A DNA stretch of 8,180 bases from Spongiicolonus versatilis (GTDB lineage Bacteria > Pseudomonadota > Gammaproteobacteria > Arenicellales > Spongiicolonaceae): positions 1 through 8,180 of the forward strand of contig JAPYMU010000186.1 of assembly GCA_028286165.1 (NCBI GenBank), given 5' to 3'. Below are positions 1 to 8,180 of this stretch, piece after piece. Position 1 is the stretch's first letter. Each line of letters begins with the position of its first letter. The notes under the pieces are model-generated. The model was not told where the DNA came from. It made no database searches and worked only from the letters and a program-made list of their open reading frames with translations. The position numbers and the translations under genes are program-made.

Positions 1-315
1 CGACGACGACGCCCTCTCCCGCCTGCGCCCGCGTCGGGCGGGGGTTGCGGCAGCGGCGGAAATGGACGCCCGGGGCATGGGCGGTTTATAGCACAGCGGC
101 GGCGCCTGGTTATTCCTCCTCCGGCTCAAATTTGTCCACGCAATGCCCCCGGCTTCTACCGGAGCACTGAATGGCTTGGCGGAAATTACCGTTCCATTTA
201 CGTCAACCCCGCCGACCGCCTCCGCCACTGCCCGGCCACCGGTGAACTTAAGGCCCGGGGCACTCTCTTTCGGGTGGAGCCGGGTTAACGGCGCCGGCGG
301 TGCTACACTTCCCAT
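1..315. other. Unresolved 5' region, no convincing gene
   Basis: I cannot assign a gene here. Three reading frames could be real. (a) + strand frame 2 runs from the window edge to TAG at 89-91 and would be the last ~29 codons of an upstream gene. (b) + strand frame 1 is open from base 1 to TAA at 286-288 but has no ATG, GTG or TTG; its last ~45 codons (GFYRSTEWLGG onward) look protein-like, while the first 40 are arginine/proline/glycine low complexity. (c) The - strand is open from an ATG at complement 313-315 to the window edge (105 codons), with a coding-like G-first stretch (VDVNGTVISAKPF) but a low-complexity end. In DNA this GC-rich, open frames of about 100 codons arise easily by chance, so none is called as a gene. 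No homology was recognised for any of them. Confidence 0.4.
301..309 (+). promoter_or_regulatory. Extended -10 promoter for the first glycosyltransferase
   Basis: TGCTACACT fits the TGnTAnnnT extended -10 pattern (hexamer TACACT at 304-309, 4 of 6 consensus). No good -35 is visible 16-18 nt upstream, which an extended -10 can tolerate. Six bases separate the hexamer from the GTG at 316, so transcription would begin at or next to the start codon and give a leaderless mRNA. This agrees with the absence of any Shine-Dalgarno before 316. Inferred from the sequence only. Confidence 0.45.
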
Positions 316-1581
316 GTGAAACGTACCGACTCCACCGCCGGCCGTCTGGATGGCGCGCGGGTTTTGGTTTACAGCCATGACAGTTTCGGGCTGGGGCATT
401 TGCGGCGGTGCCGGGCGATTGCGCATTCGCTGGTGGAGCGTTACAAGGGTTTGTCGGCGCTGATTCTTTCCGGCTCGCCGATTATCAGCAGTTTTGATTT
501 TCGCGCGCGGGTGGATTTTGTGCGCATTCCGGGCGTGATTAAGTTGCACAACGGAAAGTACACCTCCCTCAGCCGCCACATTGACCTGAAGCAGACGCTG
601 GCCATGCGCGCCTCCATTATTCATTCCACCGCGTCGGCTTTCCGGCCGCATCTTTTTCTGGTGGACAAGGAGCCCCTGGGACTCGGCGGCGAGGTCACCG
701 ACACCCTGGCCATGCTCAAGACGCAAGGCGCCGCCACGGTGCTCGGCATGCGCGACGTGATGGACGACACCGAGGCGCTGGCGCGCGAGTGGGAGGGAAA
801 GCGCGTGGCGCCGGCATTGCGCGAGTTGTATGACAAGTTGTGGATTTACGGGCCGCCCATCATGGGCAACCCCATTGAAGGCCTCGCCGTGCTGCCGGCG
901 GTGCGGCACAAGATGACCTACACCGGCTACCTGCGCCGCCAACTGCCGCAAAGCCGCGGCGACAGCGCGCCGCCGGCCGGGATGGAGCGGCCGTTTATTT
1001 TAATCACCGCCGGCGGCGGCGGTGACGGCGCCGACATGATGGACTGGGCGATGCGCGCATATGAACTTGCGCAGCAGCGCGGCGAAAAAAAACTTCTGCC
1101 CGCGCTCGCCGTGCTGGGCCCGTTTATGCCGCCGGCGGCGCAGCGGCGGTTTCGTGAACGCGCGGCGCGCAGCGCCAATCTGGAAACCCTCACCTTTGAC
1201 AGCCGCATTGAGTTTCTGATGTCGCGCGCCGCCGGCATGGTGGCCATGGGCGGCTACAACACTTTTTGTGAAATTCTTTCGCTGGACAAGCGCGCGCTGC
1301 TGGTGCCGCGCACCCGGCCGCGCCGCGAGCAATTAATTCGCGCCGAGCGCGCGCAGCGCCTCGGGCTGGTGACGATGTTGAACGAAAGCGAAATGCAAGA
1401 CACCGAAAAAATGCTGGCCGCGCTGCTGGCGCTGCCGGAACAGCCGCCGCCGTCGCGCAGCGCGGTGGCCGGGCTGATGTCGGGCCTGGATGTGGTCAAC
1501 CGCGAAGTGAAAACGATGGTCGGCGCGCGCGCCAAGCCGAAGCGCGGTGCAAAAGCCGCGGCCGCAGCCGCCGGACAGTGA
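316..1581 (+). CDS. Predicted glycosyltransferase, COG4671 type (first of tandem pair)
   Basis: A 421-residue predicted cytoplasmic or membrane-associated glycosyltransferase of the GT-B/MurG-like COG4671 group; donor and acceptor are unknown. The N-terminal Rossmann-like half starts with VLVYSHDSFGLGHLRR (residues 16-31), the glycine-rich loop typical of the group, followed by LILSGSP (49-55) and FLVDKEPLGLGGE (114-126). The linker TYTGYLRR (201-208) leads into the C-terminal half, with ILITAGGGGDG (228-238) and the nucleotide-sugar-binding-like region MGGYNTFCEIL (311-321). The last ~15 residues are a Lys/Ala-rich tail (KPKRGAKAAAAAAG). No signal peptide or membrane segment is seen. The GTG start at 316 is chosen because conserved sequence begins by residue 16; it has no Shine-Dalgarno but lies 6 nt after an extended -10. 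The stop overlaps the next gene's GTG by 4 nt. Family is fairly sure; specific function is not. Confidence 0.88.
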   Translation: MKRTDSTAGRLDGARVLVYSHDSFGLGHLRRCRAIAHSLVERYKGLSALILSGSPIISSFDFRARVDFVRIPGVIKLHNGKYTSLSRHIDLKQTLAMRASIIHSTASAFRPHLFLVDKEPLGLGGEVTDTLAMLKTQGAATVLGMRDVMDDTEALAREWEGKRVAPALRELYDKLWIYGPPIMGNPIEGLAVLPAVRHKMTYTGYLRRQLPQSRGDSAPPAGMERPFILITAGGGGDGADMMDWAMRAYELAQQRGEKKLLPALAVLGPFMPPAAQRRFRERAARSANLETLTFDSRIEFLMSRAAGMVAMGGYNTFCEILSLDKRALLVPRTRPRREQLIRAERAQRLGLVTMLNESEMQDTEKMLAALLALPEQPPPSRSAVAGLMSGLDVVNREVKTMVGARAKPKRGAKAAAAAAGQ

Positions 1582-2708
1582 ATCGATCCGCGCTGCTGGT
1601 GGTGCAGCACCTGCTCGGCAGCGGCCACCTGCGCCGGGCGGTACTGCTAGGCCGTGCACTGGCGGATGCAGGCATGCAAGTGACGGTTGCATCCGGCGGA
1701 ATGCCGCTGGCCGGGTTAAACATGGAGGGAATTAATTTTGTGCAACTGCCGCCGGTGCGCGCCGTGGATGCCGCGTTCAGTGCACTGGTGGACGCCGATG
1801 GCAACGTGGTGGACGCAGCCTGGCGCGCTGGGCGGCTAAGCGCGCTGCTGACGTGCTTTGATTCGGCGCGGCCGGATTTGCTGGTGCTGGAGACATTTCC
1901 TTTCGGGCGGCGCAAGATGCGTTTTGAACTTCTGCCGCTGCTGGCGCGCGCCGGGCAGGCGAAGAAAAAACCGCGCATCGTCTGCTCAGTGCGCGACGTG
2001 CTGCAGCAGCGCAAACCGTCGCGCGCCGCCGAGAGCGCGGAATGGGCGAACCGTTACTTTGATGCGGTTTGGGTGCACGGCGATGAAAAATTTATTCCAT
2101 TGCGCGACTCTTTTCCGGTGGACCAGTTGCGCATCGCCGCCACCCACACCGGCTATCTTTACGATGACCGCGGCGCGGCTGGCGGTGAGGGTGAGGGCGA
2201 GGGCGAGGTTATCGTTTCCGCCGGCGGCACCGGTGCCGCCGGGCGCGCGCTGAACGCCGCCGCCCTCGCCGCCGCCGAGGCCGACCATGAAAAAACCTGG
2301 CGCATTCTCATGGGCGGCGGCGCGGCGCATCAAAAATGGCGCCAGCACGCCGGCCGCGCGCGGGTGGAAAACAACCGCGCCGACTTTCCGCAACTGCTGC
2401 GCAACTGCGCGGTCTCGGTTTCGCGCGCCGGCTGCAACACCGTGCTCGACCTGCTCAGCGCCCGCGCCCGCGCGGTGCTGGTGCCGTTTGAAGAACACGG
2501 TGAAACCGAACAACTGCAGCGCGCAACCCGCCTCGGCAAAACCGGCCGCGCCGTCCTGCTGAGAGAACACGCCCTCACCCCCGCCGCCCTCACCCAAGCC
2601 GTCAGCAAAGCCGCCCGCGCCCCGCGCCCGGCAAAAACCACCGTCAACATGAACGGCGCGGCAACATGCGCCGCGCTTGCGGGGGAAATGCTGCGGCGGC
2701 GCGGCTGA
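1578..2708 (+). CDS. Predicted glycosyltransferase, COG4671 type (second of tandem pair)
   Basis: A 376-residue paralogue of the upstream gene, also GT-B/MurG-like, substrate unknown. The N-terminal domain opens with LLVVQHLLGSGHLRRA (6-21), the counterpart of the SFGLGHLRR loop upstream. It is followed by VTVASGGMP (36-43), LPPVRAVDAAFSALVD (57-72) and LETFPFGRRKMRFELLP (104-120), blocks I associate with COG4671. After THTGYLYDD (189-197) comes an acidic EGEGEGE linker, then VIVSAGGTG (211-219) and the C-terminal nucleotide-sugar-like site VSRAGCNTVLDLL (281-293) with VPFEEHGETEQ (302-312). The GTG start at 1578 shares GTGA with the upstream stop, so translation is probably coupled; no clear Shine-Dalgarno is seen. 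The first ~10 residues are already conserved, supporting this start. The two products may act in sequence on one glycan, or together; this is inference. Confidence 0.87.
   Translation: MNRSALLVVQHLLGSGHLRRAVLLGRALADAGMQVTVASGGMPLAGLNMEGINFVQLPPVRAVDAAFSALVDADGNVVDAAWRAGRLSALLTCFDSARPDLLVLETFPFGRRKMRFELLPLLARAGQAKKKPRIVCSVRDVLQQRKPSRAAESAEWANRYFDAVWVHGDEKFIPLRDSFPVDQLRIAATHTGYLYDDRGAAGGEGEGEGEVIVSAGGTGAAGRALNAAALAAAEADHEKTWRILMGGGAAHQKWRQHAGRARVENNRADFPQLLRNCAVSVSRAGCNTVLDLLSARARAVLVPFEEHGETEQLQRATRLGKTGRAVLLREHALTPAALTQAVSKAARAPRPAKTTVNMNGAATCAALAGEMLRRRG
2184..2207 (+). repeat. Four tandem GG(T/C)GAG hexamers inside the second glycosyltransferase
   Basis: Four head-to-tail hexamers (two GGTGAG, then two GGCGAG) encode alternating Gly-Glu at residues 203-210, in the linker between the two halves of the glycosyltransferase. 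The unit is two codons long, so gain or loss of copies would lengthen or shorten the linker without shifting the frame. Confidence 0.85.
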
Positions 2709-2734
2709 CGGTGGACGGTGGCGGGTGGTAAAAT
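2705..2734 (+). promoter_or_regulatory. Extended -10 promoter before the MT-A70-like ORF and gcv operon
   Basis: TGGTAAAAT at 2726-2734 is a strong extended -10 (hexamer TAAAAT, 5 of 6 consensus). CTGACG at 2705-2710, 18 bp upstream, matches TTGACA at 4 of 6 and overlaps the stop codon of the preceding gene. The hexamer ends 6 nt before the ATG at 2741, so the transcript would be leaderless. It is the only promoter I can see that could drive gcvTHP, because the next gaps are 9 nt or less. Confidence 0.55.
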
Positions 2735-2740
2735 GAAGCG

Positions 2741-3007
2741 ATGAGCCACCCGCCTTTTCCCGGCCGCGCCCGCGAAATTCTCCACGCCGACCCGCCGTGG
2801 GATTGCCCGGGGCGGTTGCGGCACACCGGCCGCGGCGGCGGCGGCGCGTTGCGCCATTGCCTGACGGTCACTTCCCGGCAATTGATGAGCGCGGAGCGCG
2901 GAGTGCTTTCGGCAAAACCGCACCGGCGCAAAATTGAATTGTTTGCGCGCCGCCGGTACCCGAACCGGGGCGCCTGGGGCGGCGCCGTCGCCCACCGGGC
3001 GGCTTGA
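2741..3007 (+). CDS. Internally deleted MT-A70-like adenine methyltransferase (probable remnant)
   Basis: An 88-residue ORF carrying both ends of an MT-A70 (N6-adenine methyltransferase) domain without its middle. ILHADPPW (13-20) holds the DPPW catalytic motif. ALRHCLTVTSRQLMSA (36-51) resembles the HYPTMSLDEL-type block that normally follows it. The text then jumps to RRKIELFARRRYPNRGAWGG (62-81), which matches the family's C-terminal KLELFARR...GW..WGNEV block. Complete members are about 180-200 residues, so roughly 100 central residues are absent, including the core strands and the usual HSRKP segment in full form. The frame remains open. The ATG at 2741 has no Shine-Dalgarno but lies 6 nt after a strong extended -10. 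gcvT begins 9 nt downstream. Most likely a decayed, inactive methyltransferase gene; a retained short protein or translated leader is possible. The MT-A70 link is my motif reading, not a search result. Confidence 0.6.
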   Translation: MSHPPFPGRAREILHADPPWDCPGRLRHTGRGGGGALRHCLTVTSRQLMSAERGVLSAKPHRRKIELFARRRYPNRGAWGGAVAHRAA

Positions 3008-3016
3008 GCGCGCGCC

Positions 3017-4144
3017 GTGGCGACGGAAACTCCCCTGGCCGGCCTCCACCGTGCGTTGGGGGCGAAATTTGTTGATTTTGCCGGGGTGTCGCTGCCGGTG
3101 CATTTTGCCGATGGAATTTTGCGCGAGCATCTGCATGTGCGGCGGGCGGCGGGTTTGTTTGATGTTTCGCACATGGGGCAGGTTGCGGTGCGCGGCGGTG
3201 AAGTTGCGGCGGCATTGGAGAGTTTGTCGCCGGCGGATTTTGCCGGGCTTGCGGCCGGGCGGCAGCGTTATGCGCTGTTCACCAACGACGCCGGCGGCAT
3301 TGAGGACGACTTCATGGCGGTCAACGCCGGCGGTCATTTTTATTTGGTGGTGAACGCGGCGCGCAAGGAACATGACCTGGCGCACATGCGCGGGCGCATC
3401 GGCGGCGGTTGTGACATACAATACCTTGCCGGCCGCGCGCTGCTTGCGCTGCAGGGGCCGCAATCGGCGGCGGCGCTGGCGCAACTGGCGGAATCGCCGG
3501 CGGAGTCGCCGGAGCGGTTGACGTTTCTCAGTGCCGGCGAGTTCACCCTCGGCGGCGCGCGCTGTTTTGTCAGCCGTTCCGGCTACTGCGGCGAGGACGG
3601 TTTTGAAATCTCGCTGCGCGCCGAAGATGCCGAGCAGTTTGCGCGGCGCCTGCTGGAGGATTCACGGGTGCGGCCGGCCGGACTCGGCGCCCGCGACTCG
3701 CTGCGCATTGAGGCCGGGCTGTGCCTGTACGGCAGCGACATGGACGCCGCCACCAACCCGGTGGAAGCCGGGCTGGGTTTTGCAGTCGCCAAAGCGCGGC
3801 GGCCGGGCGGCGCAAGAAGCGGCGGTTTCCCCGGCGCGGCGGTGATTTTTGACGCGCTGGCCCGGGGCGCCGAACGGGCGCGGGTCGGTTTGCTGCCCGC
3901 AGGCCGCGCGCCGGTACGCGGAGGCGCCGAACTGGTGGACGCCGATGGCGCAACCGCCGGCGTGGTCACCAGCGGCACCTTCGGCGCCAGCGCCGGCGGG
4001 CCGGTGGCCATGGGTTATGTGCGCGCCGGGCTGCAGGCGCCGGGCACCGCCCTTGGCGCGGTGGTGCGCGGCAGAACTTTGCCGGTCACCGTCGCCGCCC
4101 TGCCGTTCACCGCGCACCGCTACCACCGAACCACAACAAACTGA
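3017..4144 (+). CDS. gcvT: Glycine cleavage T-protein, aminomethyltransferase
   Basis: A 375-residue T-protein (EC 2.1.2.10). It takes the aminomethyl group from the lipoyl arm of GcvH and forms 5,10-methylene-THF and ammonia. Family landmarks appear in order: TPLAGLHRALGAKFVDFAG (5-23), LFDVSHMGQVAVRG (47-60), NDAGGIEDDFMAVN (90-103) with D97 aligned to the catalytic aspartate of the GGxxDD motif, VVNAARKEHDL (111-121), LALQGPQSA (143-151), the SGYCGEDGFEIS block, and LGARDSLRIEAGLCLYG followed by NPVEAGLGF. The C-terminal barrel has VTSGTFGASAGGPVAMGYV. Length is normal for the family. The GTG at 3017 is chosen because conservation begins by residue 5; no Shine-Dalgarno is evident. It starts 9 nt after the MT-A70-like ORF, and its stop overlaps the Shine-Dalgarno of gcvH. 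A short Gly/Arg-rich loop (RRPGGARSGG) precedes the C-terminal domain. Confidence 0.97.
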   Translation: MATETPLAGLHRALGAKFVDFAGVSLPVHFADGILREHLHVRRAAGLFDVSHMGQVAVRGGEVAAALESLSPADFAGLAAGRQRYALFTNDAGGIEDDFMAVNAGGHFYLVVNAARKEHDLAHMRGRIGGGCDIQYLAGRALLALQGPQSAAALAQLAESPAESPERLTFLSAGEFTLGGARCFVSRSGYCGEDGFEISLRAEDAEQFARRLLEDSRVRPAGLGARDSLRIEAGLCLYGSDMDAATNPVEAGLGFAVAKARRPGGARSGGFPGAAVIFDALARGAERARVGLLPAGRAPVRGGAELVDADGATAGVVTSGTFGASAGGPVAMGYVRAGLQAPGTALGAVVRGRTLPVTVAALPFTAHRYHRTTTN

Positions 4145-4149
4145 GGAGG
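4144..4149 (+). promoter_or_regulatory. Strong Shine-Dalgarno of gcvH overlapping the gcvT stop
   Basis: AGGAGG begins on the last base of the gcvT TGA and sits 4 nt before the gcvH ATG. It is one of only two clear Shine-Dalgarno sequences in the window. It fits a carrier protein needed in excess over the enzymes of the complex (inference), with synthesis tied to ribosomes finishing gcvT. Confidence 0.85.
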
Positions 4150-4153
4150 CACC

Positions 4154-4527
4154 ATGTCCGAAACAAGATTCACCAGCGACCACGAGTGGGCGCGCAAAGA
4201 AAACGGCACCGCCGTCGTCGGCATCACCGATTACGCCCAGGAGCAGTTGGGCGAATTGGTTTTTGTGGAACTGCCGGCGGTGGGCGACGCCGTCACCAAA
4301 GGCGGGGAGGCGGCGGTGGTGGAATCGGTGAAGGCGGCCGGCGAAGTGAAGTCGCCGCTCAGCGGCACCGTCACCGAAGTCAACACTGCATTGGCCGACG
4401 ACCCCGGCGCCGTCAACAGCGATGCCGCCGGCGCCGGCTGGATCTATAAAATGCAACTGTCGGCGCCGCAGGAGTTCGACTCGCTGCTGGATGCGGATGC
4501 GTATAACGCGCTGGTGGCGGCGGCGGG

Positions 4528-4531
<4 letters not shown>
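4154..4531 (+). CDS. gcvH: Glycine cleavage H-protein, lipoyl carrier
   Basis: A 125-residue H-protein, the mobile lipoyl carrier that shuttles the aminomethyl intermediate from GcvP to GcvT and passes electrons to the L-protein. The barrel-sandwich fold is complete: FTSDHEWAR (6-14), VVGITDYAQEQLGELVFVEL (21-40), then VVESVKAAGEVKSPLSG (55-71), in which K60 is the expected lipoyl-lysine, followed by VNSDAAGAGWIYKM. Length is typical. The ATG at 4154 is fixed by an AGGAGG four bases upstream. Its TGA shares GTGA with the candidate GTG start of gcvP. K60 would be modified through octanoylation followed by sulfur insertion by LipA, whose gene begins at 7941. Confidence 0.98.
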
Positions 4532-7476
<2,945 letters not shown>

Positions 7477-7490
7477 GGGTGAAGCCGCAG

Positions 7491-7519
7491 TTGTGGCGGG
7501 CGCGGGAATTCGGTATTTT
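7491..7519 (+). promoter_or_regulatory. Candidate -35/-10 promoter for protease-lipA
   Basis: TTGTGG (7491-7496) and TATTTT (7514-7519) are separated by 17 bp and match the -35 and -10 consensus at 3 and 4 of 6 positions. Transcription would start near 7526, leaving a leader of about 24 nt that contains the AGGAG ribosome site. It lies in the 73-nt gap after gcvP (7477-7549), the longest gap downstream of 316. Modest match, so tentative; read-through from gcvP could also supply this pair. Confidence 0.4.
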
Positions 7520-7525
7520 TTACCG
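7511..7525. repeat. Inverted repeat over the candidate -10 (CGGTA-N5-TACCG)
   Basis: A perfect 5-bp inverted repeat, CGGTA and TACCG, flanks five T residues and covers the candidate -10 hexamer. It could be a small operator. The T run lies in the loop rather than after the stem, so it does not look like an intrinsic terminator for gcvP. The stem is short enough to be chance. Confidence 0.4.
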
Positions 7526-7549
7526 CTGAGCCAAACACAGGAGTACAAC

Positions 7550-7939
7550 ATGGGCCTGGTCCACACAAAAATAGAACTCAGCAATCCCAAAGACGACTCC
7601 CTTAAACCCGTCACCGGGCGCGCGCTGGTGGACACCGGGGCGGCCATGCTGTGCCTGCCGCAGCATCTTGCGGTTCAGTTGGCGCTGGAGGAAATTGAAA
7701 AGCGCGGTGCGACTGCCGCCGATGGCCGGGAGCACTCGGTGCCATGTGTGGGCCCGGTTCGGGTGCGTTTTGACAACCGCAGTTCATTTTCCGGCGCGCT
7801 GGTTCTGGGTGATTCGGTTCTCATGGGCGCGATACAGATGGAGGACATGGATCTTGTGGTCCACCCCCGGACCCAAACCGTCACCGTCAACCCGGCAAGC
7901 CCGAACACGCCCTCGGTGATGGCCAAAACACTGCCGTAA
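7550..7939 (+). CDS. Clan AA (retropepsin-like) aspartic protease family protein
   Basis: A 129-residue single-domain protein of the bacterial clan AA aspartic protease group (the family typified by AF_0612). ALVDTGAAMLCLP (25-37) holds the catalytic-type Asp-Thr-Gly at 28-30 followed by the hydrophobic turn. GPVRVRFDNRS (68-78) is the second strand region, and GDSVLMGAIQMEDMDLVVHP (87-106) with VNPASP (113-118) is the characteristic C-terminal block. One such domain is half a pepsin-type site, so a homodimer is expected from the retropepsin model. No signal peptide is seen; substrates are unknown. The ATG at 7550 is preferred to an upstream GTG at 7493 because AGGAG (7539-7543) lies 6 nt before it and family similarity starts at MGLV. 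The early codons are visibly more AT-rich than in its neighbours, which may hint at separate acquisition. lipA starts 1 nt after its stop, so the two are probably co-transcribed. Confidence 0.88.
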   Translation: MGLVHTKIELSNPKDDSLKPVTGRALVDTGAAMLCLPQHLAVQLALEEIEKRGATAADGREHSVPCVGPVRVRFDNRSSFSGALVLGDSVLMGAIQMEDMDLVVHPRTQTVTVNPASPNTPSVMAKTLP

Positions 7940-7940
7940 C

Positions 7941-8180
7941 ATGACCACCCCCACCTCCCTCACCCCCGGCCGCAAACTTCGCGGCGCGGACAAAGTGCGC
8001 TCGGTGGCGGTGCATTTTGGCGGCGGCGGTGAGGGCGGGGAACGGCTGCGCAAGCCGAATTGGATTCGCGCGCCGTTTCCGGGCGGGGCCGAGGTGCGGC
8101 GGCTGAAAAATATTTTGCGCGAGAACCGGCTGCACACGGTGTGCGAGGAGGCGTCGTGCCCCAACCTCGGCGAGTGTTTC
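7941..8180 (+). CDS. lipA: Lipoyl synthase, N-terminal part (cut by window end)
   Basis: The first 80 codons of lipoyl synthase (EC 2.8.1.8), a radical-SAM enzyme that inserts two sulfur atoms into protein-bound octanoyl groups, including the one on GcvH. LRKPNWIRAPFPGG (36-49) and VRRLKNILRENRLHTVCEEA (52-71) match the family N-terminus. Cysteines 68, 73 and 79 form the CX4CX5C motif that binds the auxiliary, sulfur-donating [4Fe-4S] cluster. The radical-SAM CX3CX2C motif lies beyond the window. The ATG at 7941 follows the protease stop by one base without a Shine-Dalgarno, which points to coupled translation. The first ~35 residues, with a GGGGEGG stretch, are not conserved, so a slightly later start cannot be excluded. 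Confidence 0.95.
   Translation, partial: MTTPTSLTPGRKLRGADKVRSVAVHFGGGGEGGERLRKPNWIRAPFPGGAEVRRLKNILRENRLHTVCEEASCPNLGECF

Noticed and set aside
121..140. Possible tRNA T-arm (CTCAAAT loop)
   Set aside because: The flanking bases do not pair as a T-stem, and no acceptor, D or anticodon arms can be folded around it by eye.
314..319. ATG at 314 as the start of the first glycosyltransferase
   Set aside because: The next codon in that frame is TGA (317-319). The conserved protein is read from the overlapping GTG at 316.
2330..3484. Antisense open frame of 384 codons spanning the glycosyltransferase, MT-A70-like ORF and gcvT
   Set aside because: Arg/Ala/Pro-rich with no motif, and it crosses three + strand genes that have real family landmarks. 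A composition shadow.
7511..7525. Intrinsic terminator after gcvP
   Set aside because: The stem is only 5 bp and the T run lies in the loop, not downstream, so it lacks terminator architecture.
7493..7549. N-terminal extension of the aspartic protease from GTG 7493
   Set aside because: It would cover the promoter-like and Shine-Dalgarno sequence and adds residues without family similarity. AGGAG six bases before ATG 7550 fixes the later start.

Overview
The window is a gene-dense, GC-rich bacterial segment with every supported gene on the + strand. It carries frequent GTG starts, 4-nt GTGA stop/start overlaps, a single-chain GcvP, a LipA with the CEEASCPNLGEC cluster motif, and a pair of COG4671-type glycosyltransferases. 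Together these suggest a proteobacterium (gamma- or alphaproteobacterial-like, possibly uncultured). That assignment is inferred from remembered family resemblance, not from a search.

Layout. 1-315 is unresolved sequence with no convincing gene. 316-1581 and 1578-2708 are two diverged, translationally coupled predicted glycosyltransferases. 2741-3007 is a small ORF that looks like an MT-A70 adenine methyltransferase with its middle deleted: the DPPW motif and the C-terminal ELFARR block remain, and roughly half the domain is missing. 3017-7476 is a complete glycine cleavage operon, gcvT-gcvH-gcvP. 7550-7939 is a small clan AA (retropepsin-like) aspartic protease. 7941 to the window end is the N-terminal 80 codons of lipoyl synthase, lipA.

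How the genes work together. GcvP (PLP glycine decarboxylase), GcvH (lipoyl carrier) and GcvT (tetrahydrofolate-dependent aminomethyltransferase) act in one cycle that splits glycine into CO2, NH3 and methylene-THF. The L-protein is not in the window. LipA inserts the sulfurs that turn octanoyl-GcvH into lipoyl-GcvH, so its position just downstream makes metabolic sense. The protease between gcvP and lipA, and the methyltransferase remnant directly ahead of gcvT, are the unexpected parts.

Regulation. Two extended -10 elements (TGnTAnnnT, at 301-309 and 2726-2734) each lie exactly 6 nt before a start codon, which predicts leaderless mRNAs for the first glycosyltransferase and for the MT-A70-like ORF. 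A more conventional -35/-10 pair and a Shine-Dalgarno precede the protease-lipA pair. No glycine riboswitch, tRNA, rRNA, CRISPR, insertion sequence or convincing terminator was seen. No clearly new system was found; the deleted methyltransferase with its own promoter and the repeated leaderless geometry are the best leads.
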